Assembly (NCBI GenBank): GCA_027484725.1
Contig: JAIXSK010000012.1
Location: 1-64,000 of the forward strand
Length of the DNA: 64,000 bases
Direction: 5' to 3'
DNA from: Flavobacterium sp.
GTDB taxonomy: Bacteria; Bacteroidota; Bacteroidia; Flavobacteriales; Flavobacteriaceae
In this document: positions 35,204 to 44,535 of the stretch, piece by piece
Layout: every line of letters begins with the position of its first letter
Numbering within the stretch: the stretch's first letter is position 1
Made by a program: the position numbers and the translations under genes
Notes under the pieces: model-generated
Seen by the model: the letters and a program-made list of their open reading frames with translations, nothing else
Databases searched by the model: none
Told to the model about the DNA's origin: nothing

Positions 35204-35833
35204 ATGAAAAAAATCATCACACTCGCAATTGTTTTAATCGCCGGATTCACCCAGGCACAACAAGGAAAATTTGAAGAAGGCATGGGCCGTGCATTTGCTC
35301 TTTGGGGCGAAGGAAAAAGTCAAGAAGCCTCAGATTTGTTTGAGCGAATTGCTTCAGCAGAAAAAGGCAGTTGGTTGCCCAACTATTACGTGGCTTTGGT
35401 CAACACAACCCAGTCTTTTATGGAAAAAGACAAAGAAAAAGTTAGTGCAGAGCTAGCCAAAGCACAAAGCGCTCTTGATATTGAATTGGCCAAAGACCCA
35501 AATAACTCAGAGCTTTGGGTGATGCAAGCCATGATTTATACCGCTTGGGTGGTTTATGACCCGATGACCAACGGAATGAAACTAACCGGAAAAGTCATGG
35601 AAGCCTACGGAAAAGCACAAGCATTATCACCTGAAAATCCGCGCGCTGTGTTTGGTAAAGCTGAATATGAAATGAACGGAGCTAAATACTTTGGCAATGA
35701 TATCACACCTATGTGCGCAGAAATTAATCGTTCGATTGAATTGTTTAACAAGTTTAAACCCGCAACACCATTTGCACCAAATTGGGGATTAGAACGCGCA
35801 CTAGAATCACAAAAGATTTGTAACAAGAAATAA
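35204..35833 (+). CDS. Exported TPR-like protein, 209 aa
   Basis: Signal peptide (MKKIITLAIVLIAGFTQAQ), then helical repeats resembling tetratricopeptides (ALWGEGKSQEASDLFERIA, ELWVMQAMIYTAW, AQALSPENPRAVFGKAEYE). It is likely periplasmic and binds protein partners; none can be named. The start at 35204 fits the signal peptide, unlike the track's 35165. It lies 110 bases past the TonB receptor and 17 bases ahead of the LytS-type kinase, so it may be cotranscribed with the kinase. Confidence 0.8.
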   Translation: MKKIITLAIVLIAGFTQAQQGKFEEGMGRAFALWGEGKSQEASDLFERIASAEKGSWLPNYYVALVNTTQSFMEKDKEKVSAELAKAQSALDIELAKDPNNSELWVMQAMIYTAWVVYDPMTNGMKLTGKVMEAYGKAQALSPENPRAVFGKAEYEMNGAKYFGNDITPMCAEINRSIELFNKFKPATPFAPNWGLERALESQKICNKK

Positions 35834-35850
35834 TCTTTATTCACATTAAA

Positions 35851-37182
35851 ATGAAAGCATCCACGCATATTGTTAGAGTTAGTATATTGGCTTTCTTGGT
35901 GTTCTCAGTCATGGTATTAATCAGCGCTCTGACGGGAAATTCAATTCATTTTGACCGCGGATTGCTCATCAATTTTGGATACACTGTTTTATACACCTAT
36001 GCGCTTTATTTTGCTAATGCTTTTGTTTTTGTGGCTTTAGACAAATGGTTTTCTTATGATCGATTTTCAAAAAAGCGATTGTTTATAGGTTTTTTAGGCT
36101 CATTTGTGGTGACGCTCATCGTTATTTTTTTATTGCATCTGCTGGAAGCTGTTTTGGTTGAACAACAGGCTTTTAATGATTTTTTAGCCAAAGAAAGCGC
36201 CTCAAATTATATTGTATCGGTAGTCATTACTTTGATTGTTACTTTGTCTTTGTATGCTTTTTATTTCTATAAAGCTTATCAAGATTCAAAAGTCAAAGAG
36301 CAAAAAATCATAGCCGGAACAGCCAACGCCAAATTTGAAAGTTTAAAAAACCAAATTGATCCGCATTTTTTGTTCAACAGTTTGAATGTCTTGAGTTCAC
36401 TCATTGAAGAAAACCCTGAAAGCGCGCAAAAGTTTACGACTTCGCTTTCAAAAATTTATCGCTATGTGCTCGAGCAAAAAGACAAAGAACTGGTTCCGCT
36501 TGAAGAAGAACTCTCATTTGCCAAAACCTATATGAACCTGCTCAAAATGCGATTTGAAAACAGTTTGTTCTATGAATTGCCCTTGGGTGAAATAGACCCT
36601 GAAGCCAAAGTGGTTCCGCTCTCGTTGCAGTTGTTGCTTGAAAACACCGTCAAACACAATGTAGTGAGCGAGCAAAAACCCTTAAACATTAAGATTTATG
36701 TTGACGGAGATTATCTGGCTGTTGAGAATAATTATCAAAAAAAAGAAGTCCTACAAGACCGAAAAGGCGTTGGCTTAGACAACATTGCCAGTCGTTATGG
36801 CATCATTTCTCGAAGAAAGGTTTTGGTGCAACAAACACAAGATTATTTTACAGTACGTATTCCTATTTTAACCAAACAAGTCATCGGTATGGAACTATCA
36901 CTTCAGCAACAAAACACGGCTTATTACAGAGCTAAAAAACGCGTAGATGAGCTCAAAGGTTTTTACGGAAATCTCATTTCGTATCTCATCGTCATTCCCA
37001 TTTTAATTATTGTCAATGTCTGTTTTACTCCCGGATTCCACTGGTTTTGGTTTTCGTTGTGCGGTTGGGGCTTTGGTTTGATGGCGCATGCCTTCAAGGT
37101 TTTTGGCTACCGAGATCAATGGGAAGAACGCAAAATCAGACAACTCATGCATCAAAATAAACACAATCAATCATGGAAATAA
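35851..37182 (+). CDS. LytS-type sensor histidine kinase fused to a C-terminal 2TM domain, 443 aa
   Basis: Four N-terminal membrane helices (about residues 8-145), then a His_kinase domain with phospho-acceptor His172 (NQIDPHFLFNSLN), and a HATPase lobe (LLLENTVKHN, GVGLDNIASRYGI). Unusually, a 2TM domain follows at about 350-435 (YYRAKKRVDELKGFYGNL ... GWGFGLMAHAFKVFG ... WEERKIRQLM). The next two genes encode the same 2TM domain alone. The LytTR regulator at 38238 is the likely partner. The stop overlaps the next start by ten bases. Confidence 0.92.
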   Translation: MKASTHIVRVSILAFLVFSVMVLISALTGNSIHFDRGLLINFGYTVLYTYALYFANAFVFVALDKWFSYDRFSKKRLFIGFLGSFVVTLIVIFLLHLLEAVLVEQQAFNDFLAKESASNYIVSVVITLIVTLSLYAFYFYKAYQDSKVKEQKIIAGTANAKFESLKNQIDPHFLFNSLNVLSSLIEENPESAQKFTTSLSKIYRYVLEQKDKELVPLEEELSFAKTYMNLLKMRFENSLFYELPLGEIDPEAKVVPLSLQLLLENTVKHNVVSEQKPLNIKIYVDGDYLAVENNYQKKEVLQDRKGVGLDNIASRYGIISRRKVLVQQTQDYFTVRIPILTKQVIGMELSLQQQNTAYYRAKKRVDELKGFYGNLISYLIVIPILIIVNVCFTPGFHWFWFSLCGWGFGLMAHAFKVFGYRDQWEERKIRQLMHQNKHNQSWK

Positions 37183-37511
37183 ACAGCAATATGGAAACAA
37201 ATTTCAACGAACAAGATCAATACCTTCGTGCTCAAAAGCAAGTAGAAGAGCTCAAAGGTTTTTACGGACATTTGGCATCCTACATCCTTGTCAATACCGG
37301 ACTCATAGTCTTAAATTTAGTTACTTCGCCCAGACAAATCTGGTTTCTATGGCCGCTTATTGGCTGGGGCATCGGACTCGCTTTTCACGCTATGCGGGTC
37401 TTTAATTTCAATCCGTTTTTTGGCAAAGAATGGGAAGAGCGCAAAATTAGAGAGTTCATGAATGAAGAACTCCAAAAAAGTAAAAAATTTAACCAAACGT
37501 ATCATGAATAA
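37173..37511 (+). CDS. 2TM domain protein, paralogue 1, 112 aa
   Basis: A charged N-terminus, then AQKQVEELKGFYGHLASYIL, two membrane helices with a WPLIGWGIGLAFHAMRVF segment, and a final WEERKIREFM. This is nearly the C-terminal domain of the preceding kinase. An alternative start is M7 (37191). It overlaps the kinase and the next gene by a few bases, so all three are one operon. The 2TM domain may dimerise with that of the kinase; that is inference. Confidence 0.88.
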   Translation: MEINSNMETNFNEQDQYLRAQKQVEELKGFYGHLASYILVNTGLIVLNLVTSPRQIWFLWPLIGWGIGLAFHAMRVFNFNPFFGKEWEERKIREFMNEELQKSKKFNQTYHE

Positions 37512-37836
37512 TCATTTCAATTCAGTGCAAAACCCTATGGATGCAGAATATCAATGGGCACAGAGAAGAGTCAAAAAACTCAAAGGTTTTTATACGCATT
37601 TAATGGTTTACATTATTGTTAATATATTTATCATGATAGCCCGTCAAAGCCCGGATTCAGCCGAAATAAACTTAACATTCTGGAGTTTTGAAAATTTCTC
37701 AGTAGCCTTTTTCTGGGGATTTGGTCTTGCCATGCACGCGCTATCAGTTTTTGGAAAAGATTGGCTTTTGGGCAAGCGTTGGGAAGAAAACAAGATCAAA
37801 GAATTAATGCGACGCGAAGAGCAGAGAAGAGGTTGA
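37504..37836 (+). CDS. 2TM domain protein, paralogue 2, 110 aa
   Basis: AQRRVKKLKGFYTHLMVYIIV, a second helix with FWGFGLAMHALSVFG, and WEENKIKELMRRE at the end: the third 2TM domain in a row. The start MNNHFNSVQ at 37504 overlaps the upstream stop by eight bases; the track start 37462 would lie deep inside that gene. Downstream are 400 bases of repeats before the LytTR regulator. Confidence 0.87.
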   Translation: MNNHFNSVQNPMDAEYQWAQRRVKKLKGFYTHLMVYIIVNIFIMIARQSPDSAEINLTFWSFENFSVAFFWGFGLAMHALSVFGKDWLLGKRWEENKIKELMRREEQRRG

Positions 37837-37844
37837 GAAAGTTT

Positions 37845-37981
37845 AAGAGGGTTAAGAAGGTTTAAAAGGTATAAGAAGTTTAAGAAGGTTTAAGAAGTTT
37901 AAGAAGTTTGAGAAGTTTAAGAAGTTTAAGAAGTTTAAGAAGTTTAAGAAGTTTAAGAAGTTTGAGAAGTTTAAGAAGTTT
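37845..37981 (+). repeat. 9-bp minisatellite (GTTTAAGAA)n
   Basis: About 14 copies of GTTTAAGAA, degenerate at the 5' end (GGTTAAGAA, GGTTTAAAA) and regular towards the 3' end with a few GTTTGAGAA variants. The unit of nine bases would add three codons per copy if translated, but no reading frame uses it. It begins just after the last 2TM gene. Confidence 0.85.
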
Positions 37982-38140
37982 AGTGCAGCGGTCTAATTGC
38001 TTAGCCGTTTGTTAAAACTATTGGCCTTTTTAGGGTGCTTGTCTGCCGGCAGGCAGGTTCCTCACGCAAAAGAATGTGCACCGTTACAGCAAAAGTGAAG
38101 TCAAAATTTAAAATACACAAAAGCCTCCGACAGACGCTCT

Positions 38141-38202
38141 GCGTGAGCGGTTGGAGCTAAGTGCCGTGCACTGCGTAAAACGCGACCCGCAGGGGCACGC
38201 CC
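38141..38202 (-). repeat. Interspersed element B, copy 3
   Basis: Third copy of the element at 3037 and 13171. It provides the false N-terminal extension in the ORF track for the LytTR regulator (start 38151). Confidence 0.75.
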
Positions 38203-38237
38203 AAAAATCAAGTTTTAATCATCATCAAAAAAAGAAC

Positions 38238-38984
38238 ATGCAAACGCTTATCATTGAAGACGAAAAACCCGCTGCGCGCCTGTTGCAACGCAAACTTGAA
38301 AAACTTGGCATACCGGTGTCGGTGATGCTGCATTCGGTGCAAGAAGCTTTGGATTGGTTTGAACAAAACCCGCACCCGGATTTGATTTTTCTGGATATTC
38401 AATTATCAGACGGCTTGTCATTTGAGATATTTGAGGCTATTGAAATCAAGAGCGCAATTATTTTTACCACCGCTTACGACGAATATGCCCTCAAAGCTTT
38501 TAAACTCAACAGTATTGATTATTTACTCAAGCCTATTGATGAAGAAGAGCTCGAAACTGCCGTTCGTAAATTTCAATCGCAACAAAGCCAAGCTCCAACT
38601 TTTGACATAGACCAAATCAGAAAAATGTTTCAACCCGAGCAACCTGTATTTAAAAAGCGTTTTACGGTTAAAATTGGTCAGCAAATTAAAGTGATTCCTA
38701 TTGAAGAAGTGGAGTGTTTTTACAGCGAAAATAAAGGCACTTATTTGCACACTTTTGACAACCGGAATTATTTACTCGAAACCTCACTGGATGTGCTCGA
38801 ACAAGAGCTCGACAAGCAAGTTTTTTTTAGGGTCAGCAGAAAGTATATTTTGCCTATGAAGGCCATTCGTGAGATTTCGGTTTATTCAAATTCGCGGCTT
38901 AAAATTTTACTGCCAACTTATAATGAAGACGAGATTATTGTAAGCCGTGAGCGCGTTTCTGATTTTAAAAACTGGATCGGATAA
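38238..38984 (+). CDS. LytTR-family response regulator, 248 aa
   Basis: Receiver domain at residues 1-120 with acidic pair ED at 7-8 and phospho-acceptor Asp53 (LIFLDIQLSDG), plus TTAYDEYALKAF and the Lys in LLKPID. A LytTR DNA-binding domain follows (about 145-248, VEEVECFYSENKGTYLHT, RKYILPMKAIREI). It almost certainly pairs with the LytS-type kinase at 35851, though 400 bases of repeats separate them. The true start is MQTLIIEDE at 38238; the upstream 29 codons of the ORF come from element B. Confidence 0.93.
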   Translation: MQTLIIEDEKPAARLLQRKLEKLGIPVSVMLHSVQEALDWFEQNPHPDLIFLDIQLSDGLSFEIFEAIEIKSAIIFTTAYDEYALKAFKLNSIDYLLKPIDEEELETAVRKFQSQQSQAPTFDIDQIRKMFQPEQPVFKKRFTVKIGQQIKVIPIEEVECFYSENKGTYLHTFDNRNYLLETSLDVLEQELDKQVFFRVSRKYILPMKAIREISVYSNSRLKILLPTYNEDEIIVSRERVSDFKNWIG

Positions 38985-39079
38985 AGGTTATCTATTAAAT
39001 TAAATAACTTTTTTTAAAAATCTAGAAAACATAAACTTAAGTTTTATATATAGAATTTGTCTATCGTGTTTTTTTTAGG

Positions 39080-40102
39080 TTATTTACTCAAACGGTGGAG
39101 CGTGTAAACCGTAAAACTGAGCAAGATAAAAGCGCCCACTTGGTGTAGCAATCCGAGCGAAATTGGAACGTAGTTCAAAAGCGTAAAAACACCCAAAGCA
39201 AACTGAACAACCACCATGCCGCCCATAGCATAAATGCCTTTTTGCTGCTGTGCATTTAAACTAAATTGACGCGATTTTACAAGCAGCCAAACAATCAATC
39301 CAACCACGATATAAGCCAAAGTTCTGTGTACGAATTGCACGCCGCTTTTGCCTTCGGTAAGGTTAAGCAATACGCTTTTTTGTTCCATCCAAACGCTGTC
39401 GTGAATGAGTTGTTCGTCGCTCATAAGCGGCCAATGATTGTGGATCAGCCCGGCATTGAGACCAGCCACAAAACCACCGTAAATAATTTGAACAATCAGT
39501 GCAACAAGCACCCATCGAGCTATTTTTCTCAGTTCGACAACGGGAAGTTTTCGTTCAGGATAAACCAAATCCAACGCCACCCATAGTGTATAAGCAAAGG
39601 TCAAAAAGGCAAAAGTTAAATGCAAAGCCAGTCTGAAATGGCTCACATCCGGGTTGTCTACCAATCCGCTTTTGACCATAAACCAACCAAAGAATCCTTG
39701 TAAAGCGCCCATGCCCAAAAGCACAAAACATTTTTGAAGCGTGCTTTTATCGAGTTGTTTTTTATACCAGAAATAGGCAAACGGAATAAGGAAAACCAAT
39801 CCAATCACCCGGCCAATGAGCCTGTGAAACCATTCCCAGAAATAAATAAATTTATAATCAGACAGCGTAAAATTGTTGTGGATGTTGATTTTTTGATACT
39901 CAGGAAACTTCTGATATTCAGCAAAAGCGTGTTCCCAAGCGGCCTCGTTCATCGGCGGAAAAGTATCGGTCACCAAATGCCAATCAGTCATTGAAAGCCC
40001 TGAATTGGTCAAGCGCGTGATGCCGCCCACAATAACCATTATAAACACCAAAACACAGCCGCTCAGCAGCCAGATAATTACAGATTTGTTTGCTTTTTTC
40101 AT
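39080..40102 (-). CDS. ctaA: Heme A synthase (CtaA/COX15), 340 aa
   Basis: Oxidises heme O to heme A for aa3-type cytochrome oxidases, in the inner membrane. Eight hydrophobic helices. Conserved motifs are GGITRLTNSGLSMTDWH near the N-terminus, EWFHRLIGR with a heme-ligand His (about residue 90), HFRLALHL, FVHRTLAY and a late LLHQVGAF, supplying the four His ligands. At 340 residues it is the COX15-like form. No oxidase genes adjoin it. Confidence 0.95.
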   Translation of the reverse strand: MKKANKSVIIWLLSGCVLVFIMVIVGGITRLTNSGLSMTDWHLVTDTFPPMNEAAWEHAFAEYQKFPEYQKINIHNNFTLSDYKFIYFWEWFHRLIGRVIGLVFLIPFAYFWYKKQLDKSTLQKCFVLLGMGALQGFFGWFMVKSGLVDNPDVSHFRLALHLTFAFLTFAYTLWVALDLVYPERKLPVVELRKIARWVLVALIVQIIYGGFVAGLNAGLIHNHWPLMSDEQLIHDSVWMEQKSVLLNLTEGKSGVQFVHRTLAYIVVGLIVWLLVKSRQFSLNAQQQKGIYAMGGMVVVQFALGVFTLLNYVPISLGLLHQVGAFILLSFTVYTLHRLSK

Positions 40103-40150
40103 GATATTTGAGACTGTTTGATTTCTTTTTTTGAGCGTTTTTAGTAGCTA

Positions 40151-40231
40151 TTTCCCGCTGTTCACTTCAATCTTTGCCTTGAACACCTTCGGCAAAGGAT
40201 TTCCGTTGCCATCGGGGCTAGGGCAGCAGCG
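40151..40231 (+). repeat. Interspersed hairpin element C, copy 2
   Basis: TTTCCCGCTGTTC, then a hairpin ATCTTTGCC ... GGCAAAGGAT, then TTCCGTTGCCATCGGGGCTA. It is a diverged copy of the element at 16957-17030, placed between the CCA-adding enzyme gene and ctaA. Confidence 0.65.
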
Positions 40232-40237
40232 TTTGGT

Positions 40238-41665
40238 TTAAGTTGCTACTTTTTTTAAACCCATTTGATCGGCTTTGCGCATCATAAACTCATAAGCCGC
40301 GGCGTATTCATTGGCAATTTCTCCTTCAAGAATCGCTTCTTTAATGGCTTCTTTGAGTGTGCCAATTTCGCGCGAGGGCTGTAAATTAAAAATCTCCATG
40401 ATTTCTTCACCGGTAATGGGTGGTTGAAAGTTCCGCACATGGTCGCGTTCTTCTACTTCAACTATTTTTCGGCGCACAATTTCAAAGTTGTGGTGGTATT
40501 TTTTAAACTTAGTCGGGTTTTTGGTGGTAATGTCGGCTTCGCACAAAATCATCAGCGATTCTACATCTTCGCCTGCATCAAAAACCAATCTGCGCACCGC
40601 TGAATCGGTCACCAAATCTTGCGAAAGCACAATTGGTCGCGAACTCATCATGACCATTTTTTGCACAAACTTCATTTTTTGATTCAGGGGCATGTGCAAT
40701 CTTTCAAAGATTTTTTTGACCATTTTCCCGCCCAAAAATTCGTGTCCGTGAAATGTCCAACCTTGTTTTTTGTTGAACCGTTTGGTGGGCGCTTTGCCAA
40801 TGTCGTGCAACAAAGCTGCCCAGCGCAACCAAAGATTATCGGTGTTTCGGCATATGTTGTCAACTACTTCTAAAGTATGATAAAAATTGTTTTTGTGGGT
40901 TTGACCTTCTATTTCCTCAACTTGATTCAGCGCGGTAAGTTCAGGCAGAATAATCGGCAGCAAACCGGTTTTATACAACAATAAAAAACCAATGGATGGT
41001 TGGTTCGTCAGCAAGATTTTGTTGAGTTCTTCTACAATGCGCTCGCCCGAGATAATTTTGATGCGCTCGTTGTTTTGGCTAATGGCCTCGAGTGATTTTT
41101 CTTCAATTTCAAAACCGAGTTGGTTGGCAAATCGAATGGCGCGCAGCATTCTCAGCGGATCATCAGAATAGGTAATATCCGGATCAAGTGGCGTTCGGAT
41201 GATTTTATTTTTCAAATCTTCTAAGCCATTAAATGGGTCAAGTAAATCTCCGTAAGAATCTCTATTTAAAGAAATTGCGAGTGCGTTAATTGTAAAATCA
41301 CGACGGTTTTGATCATCTTCTAAAGTGCCGTTTTCAACCACCGGATTGCGGCTTTCAAAAAAGTAACTCTCTTTTCGGGCACCTACAAATTCTATATCGG
41401 TATCCTCAAAGCGCAACATGGCCGTTCCGTAGTTTTTAAACACTTGCACTTTGGGTTTGTGCGGCAAAAGCTCGGCTACTTTGAGTGCCAAATCAATGCC
41501 GCTCCCCACTGTAACAATATCAATGTCTTTTTTGAAATTTCGTTGTAGTAAAAAGTCGCGCACAAAACCGCCAATCACATAACTCGGAACGCCCATTTCT
41601 AAAGAAGCTTTTGTGACCACTTCAAAAATAGGATGCTGTAAAGCGTTGGAATAGTTTGGTTTCAT
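40238..41665 (-). CDS. cca: CCA tRNA nucleotidyltransferase with HD domain, 475 aa
   Basis: Adds or repairs the 3' CCA of tRNA. The nucleotidyltransferase head has [12 protein letters not shown] and the catalytic DIDIVTVG (Asp-x-Asp), then the neck with [10 protein letters not shown] and [11 protein letters not shown]-terminal HD phosphohydrolase-type domain shows [12 protein letters not shown]. The HD form is common in Bacteroidota. A poly(A) polymerase role is possible on sequence alone, but no second enzyme of this type is in the window. It directly abuts the upstream sua5-like gene with no gap. Confidence 0.92.
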   Translation of the reverse strand: MKPNYSNALQHPIFEVVTKASLEMGVPSYVIGGFVRDFLLQRNFKKDIDIVTVGSGIDLALKVAELLPHKPKVQVFKNYGTAMLRFEDTDIEFVGARKESYFFESRNPVVENGTLEDDQNRRDFTINALAISLNRDSYGDLLDPFNGLEDLKNKIIRTPLDPDITYSDDPLRMLRAIRFANQLGFEIEEKSLEAISQNNERIKIISGERIVEELNKILLTNQPSIGFLLLYKTGLLPIILPELTALNQVEEIEGQTHKNNFYHTLEVVDNICRNTDNLWLRWAALLHDIGKAPTKRFNKKQGWTFHGHEFLGGKMVKKIFERLHMPLNQKMKFVQKMVMMSSRPIVLSQDLVTDSAVRRLVFDAGEDVESLMILCEADITTKNPTKFKKYHHNFEIVRRKIVEVEERDHVRNFQPPITGEEIMEIFNLQPSREIGTLKEAIKEAILEGEIANEYAAAYEFMMRKADQMGLKKVAT

Positions 41666-42232
41666 TTAACGGCGGATGATTTTTACCTGTGCGTCTTGGG
41701 TTAATTTAATGATGGTTGAAGGCTTGGTACCTGATTTTTCACGGTGCAAATTTACTACATAGTCTACACCTTTAATAATTTCTGGTGCAATTTCTTTAAA
41801 TGAATTTGGTGTGGGTTTTCCGGATATGTTGGCAGAAGTTGATACAAGCGGTTTTTTCATGCGCTCCATGAGTTTGTAGCAAAAAGGTTCTTTGACCAAT
41901 CTAATGCCCAAAGTTTGGTCTGGAGCAATTAAGTTAGCTGCAACATTTCTGGGATGATCTAAAATGAGTGTGGTTGGTTTTTCAGACAAATCTAAAATTT
42001 GCCAGGCCACCTCGGGAATTTCTTTAAAAACCTGATACATCATGCGTTCTGAATTCATCAGACAAATCATACTTTTTGCTTCTTGGCGTTGTTTGAGTTG
42101 GTATATTCTCTGAACTGCTTCAACATTGGTAGCATCACAACCCAAGCCCCAAACTGTATCGGTTGGGTAGAGTATGATTCCGCCTTGTTGAATGATTTCA
42201 AATGCTTGATGTACTTCGGTATTAATATCCAT
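41666..42232 (-). CDS. L-threonylcarbamoyladenylate synthase (Sua5/YrdC), paralogue 2, 188 aa
   Basis: Makes threonylcarbamoyl-AMP for t6A in tRNA. The N-terminal GGIILYPTDTVWGLGCDATN, KLQR-type pocket (YQLKQRQEAKSMICLM) and LVSTSANISGKPTPNSF are the canonical TsaC/Sua5 signatures, closer to the canonical form than the copy at 13399. No C-terminal Sua5 domain is present. It is joined to the CCA-adding enzyme, so two tRNA-maturation genes share a transcript. Confidence 0.88.
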   Translation of the reverse strand: MDINTEVHQAFEIIQQGGIILYPTDTVWGLGCDATNVEAVQRIYQLKQRQEAKSMICLMNSERMMYQVFKEIPEVAWQILDLSEKPTTLILDHPRNVAANLIAPDQTLGIRLVKEPFCYKLMERMKKPLVSTSANISGKPTPNSFKEIAPEIIKGVDYVVNLHREKSGTKPSTIIKLTQDAQVKIIRR

Positions 42233-42302
42233 AGCAAAAATTTGCTGTAAAGATAATAAACAGCACTTTTTTTAGCAGCCAAAAACCAATGATTCTTTTG
42301 AG

Positions 42303-42310
42303 TATATTTG
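42303..42310 (+). promoter_or_regulatory. -7 box TATATTTG of the pseudaminic acid operon
   Basis: Perfect TAnnTTTG box. The track's first codon for pseB (TTG at 42308) falls inside it, which supports ATG 42329 as the true start, with a leader of about 12 bases. Confidence 0.65.
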
Positions 42311-42328
42311 CTCATTAAAATTGAACAA

Positions 42329-43342
42329 ATGCTCAGTAACAAATCCATTCTCATTACCGGTGGCACCGGTTCACTTGGTAAAGAACTCACCAAAACCATA
42401 CTTCAAAAATGGCCCGATGTAAAGCGATTGGTCATATATTCACGAGACGAACAAAAACAATATCAGATGGCTCAGGAATTTCCTGAGTCAAAATATGCAG
42501 CCATTCGCTATTTTATTGGTGATGTACGTGATTTAGAGCGCCTCAAACGCGCTTTCAACGGAATTGATTATGTAATTCACGCTGCCGCCATGAAACATGT
42601 GCACATTGCTGAGTACAATCCGGATGAATGCGTTAAAACCAATATCGGAGGTGCCGAGAATGTGATCAAAGCGGCTCTTTCATCTCATGTGACCAAAGTA
42701 GTGGCTTTGTCTACTGATAAAGCTTGCGCACCGATCAATTTGTACGGTGCGACCAAACTTACTTCAGACAAATTGTTCATTGCGGCCAACAACATCAAAG
42801 GACGTCAAGATATTCGTTTTTCGGTAGTTCGTTACGGAAATGTAATGGGCTCAAATGGTTCGGTGATTCCTTATTTTATGGCCAAGCGCGATGAAGGCGT
42901 ATTGCCGATTACCGATCCGACCATGACTCGTTTTAACATTTCGCTTCAAGGCGGTGTTGATATGGTTTTGCATGCCCTCGATCAGGCTTGGGGAGGCGAA
43001 TTGTTTGTACCCAAAATTCCATCGTATAAAATTTTAGATGTGGCTCAGGCGATTGCTCCCAACTGTGAACATCGCGTGGTAGGAATTCGTCCGGGCGAGA
43101 AAATTCACGAAGAAATGATTACCGCTTCAGACTCGTTTACGACCTATGATTTAGGAAAGTACTATGTGATTTTGCCGCAAGTAACCAATTGGAATTTAGA
43201 AGATTACAAAAAAGAATTCAATGCGCAATTGGTACCGCAAGGATTCAGCTATACATCGGGGGACAACACCGAATGGGAAACCGTTGACTCGATGCGCAGC
43301 CAAATAAAAGAACATTTATATCCTGATTTTCAACCGAAGTAA
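42329..43342 (+). CDS. pseB: UDP-N-acetylglucosamine 4,6-dehydratase (inverting), 337 aa
   Basis: First step of pseudaminic acid synthesis. A short-chain dehydrogenase fold with NAD-binding ITGGTGSLGKELT at the N-terminus, HAAAMKHVHIAEYNP, and LSTDKACAPINLYGATK carrying the catalytic Tyr-x-x-x-Lys. SVVRYGNVMGSNGSVIPYF is characteristic of PseB/FlaA1. Length is normal. It opens a five-gene run with gaps or overlaps of at most eight bases. The start is ATG 42329. Confidence 0.95.
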   Translation: MLSNKSILITGGTGSLGKELTKTILQKWPDVKRLVIYSRDEQKQYQMAQEFPESKYAAIRYFIGDVRDLERLKRAFNGIDYVIHAAAMKHVHIAEYNPDECVKTNIGGAENVIKAALSSHVTKVVALSTDKACAPINLYGATKLTSDKLFIAANNIKGRQDIRFSVVRYGNVMGSNGSVIPYFMAKRDEGVLPITDPTMTRFNISLQGGVDMVLHALDQAWGGELFVPKIPSYKILDVAQAIAPNCEHRVVGIRPGEKIHEEMITASDSFTTYDLGKYYVILPQVTNWNLEDYKKEFNAQLVPQGFSYTSGDNTEWETVDSMRSQIKEHLYPDFQPK

Positions 43343-43347
43343 TCGTT

Positions 43348-44535
43348 ATGATACCCTACGGAAAACAACATATTACACAAGCAGATATTGACGCGGTAAG
43401 TGTGGCGCTTCAAGGTGATTTTCTCACCCAAGGGCCAACCATTTTGGCATTTGAACAAGCTTTTTCAAAATACATTGGTTGTGCATATGCTGTGGCGGTT
43501 GCCAACGGAACAGCCGCTTTGCATTTATCGGCTTTGGCGCTTAATGTTCAGCCGGGTCAAAAAATCATTACTTCGCCCATAACTTTTGCTGCTTCGGCCA
43601 ATTGTATTCGTTATTGCGGTGGTGAAGTGGTTTTTGCCGATATTGATCCTAAAACATATTTGCTCGACATAAAAAAAGTTCAAGCTTTGTTAGAAGCTGC
43701 TCCGCGCGGAACTTACCACGGAATCGTTCCGGTTGATTTTGCCGGAAACGCTGTTGATCTTGAAGCGTTCAGAAAATTAGCCGACGAGCACGGATTGTGG
43801 TTGCTTGAAGATGCGTGTCATGCGCCCGGCGGATTTTTTACTGACCACAATGGCCAGCCTCAAAATTGTGGCAATGGTCAGTTTGCTGATTTGGCTATTT
43901 TTTCATTTCATCCGGTCAAGCATATTGCTACCGGCGAAGGAGGAATGATAACCACCAACGACGAAAAATTATACCGCAAATTACTCGAGTTGCGCACCCA
44001 CGGAATCACGCGTGATGCAGCTCAGTTCAAAAATTCAAAATCTTTCGCAGCCGGCCAGCCTGTTGATGAGCAGTCATCTTATCCGGGTTGGTATATGGAA
44101 ATGCAAACTTTGGGTTATAACTACCGATTTACCGATTTTCAGGCGGCTCTGGGCATTAGCCAATTATCGCGTGCCGATGAGGGAATTGCTCGTCGTCGGG
44201 CCATTGCTGAGCACTATCAAAAAGCTTTTGAAAATCAAACCTTCATTCAAGGACAATCAGGTGTGGTTGCAGGCCATGCTTATCATTTATATGTGATTGA
44301 GGTTCCCAATCGTCTGGGTTTGTACAACTATTTGCGCGAACAACAAATTTTTGCGCAGATTCATTACATTCCGTGTCATCTGATGCCTTATTACAGAGAT
44401 TTAGGTTGGAACGAAGGCGATTTGCCAATGGCTGAAACATATTACAAACATTGTATTAGTTTGCCAATGTATCCAACATTGACGGATGAGCAACAGGATT
44501 TTGTGATTCAATCCATCAAGAATTTTTATGCGTAG
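43348..44535 (+). CDS. pseC: UDP-4-amino-4,6-dideoxy-N-acetyl-beta-L-altrosamine transaminase, 395 aa
   Basis: PLP-dependent DegT/DnrJ-family aminotransferase, second step of the pathway. Visible motifs are VANGTAALHLSALAL, SPITFAASANCIRY, WLLEDACHAPG, and SFHPVKHIATGEGGMI with the PLP Lys. LGYNYRFTDFQAALG follows, as in sugar aminotransferases. Length is standard. It begins five bases after pseB. Confidence 0.95.
   Translation: MIPYGKQHITQADIDAVSVALQGDFLTQGPTILAFEQAFSKYIGCAYAVAVANGTAALHLSALALNVQPGQKIITSPITFAASANCIRYCGGEVVFADIDPKTYLLDIKKVQALLEAAPRGTYHGIVPVDFAGNAVDLEAFRKLADEHGLWLLEDACHAPGGFFTDHNGQPQNCGNGQFADLAIFSFHPVKHIATGEGGMITTNDEKLYRKLLELRTHGITRDAAQFKNSKSFAAGQPVDEQSSYPGWYMEMQTLGYNYRFTDFQAALGISQLSRADEGIARRRAIAEHYQKAFENQTFIQGQSGVVAGHAYHLYVIEVPNRLGLYNYLREQQIFAQIHYIPCHLMPYYRDLGWNEGDLPMAETYYKHCISLPMYPTLTDEQQDFVIQSIKNFYA

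Larger units (their letters stand above)
37837..38237. repeat. Repeat-filled gap between the 2TM genes and the LytTR regulator
   Basis: Contains a 9-bp minisatellite (about 37845-37981), a remnant of element A (38031-38067), and element B copy 3 (38141-38202). No gene or terminator was recognised. Confidence 0.75.

Noticed and set aside
38985-39079. Possible small RNA or terminator after the LytTR regulator
   Set aside because: The stretch is A+T-rich with a few T runs but no stable GC stem was seen.
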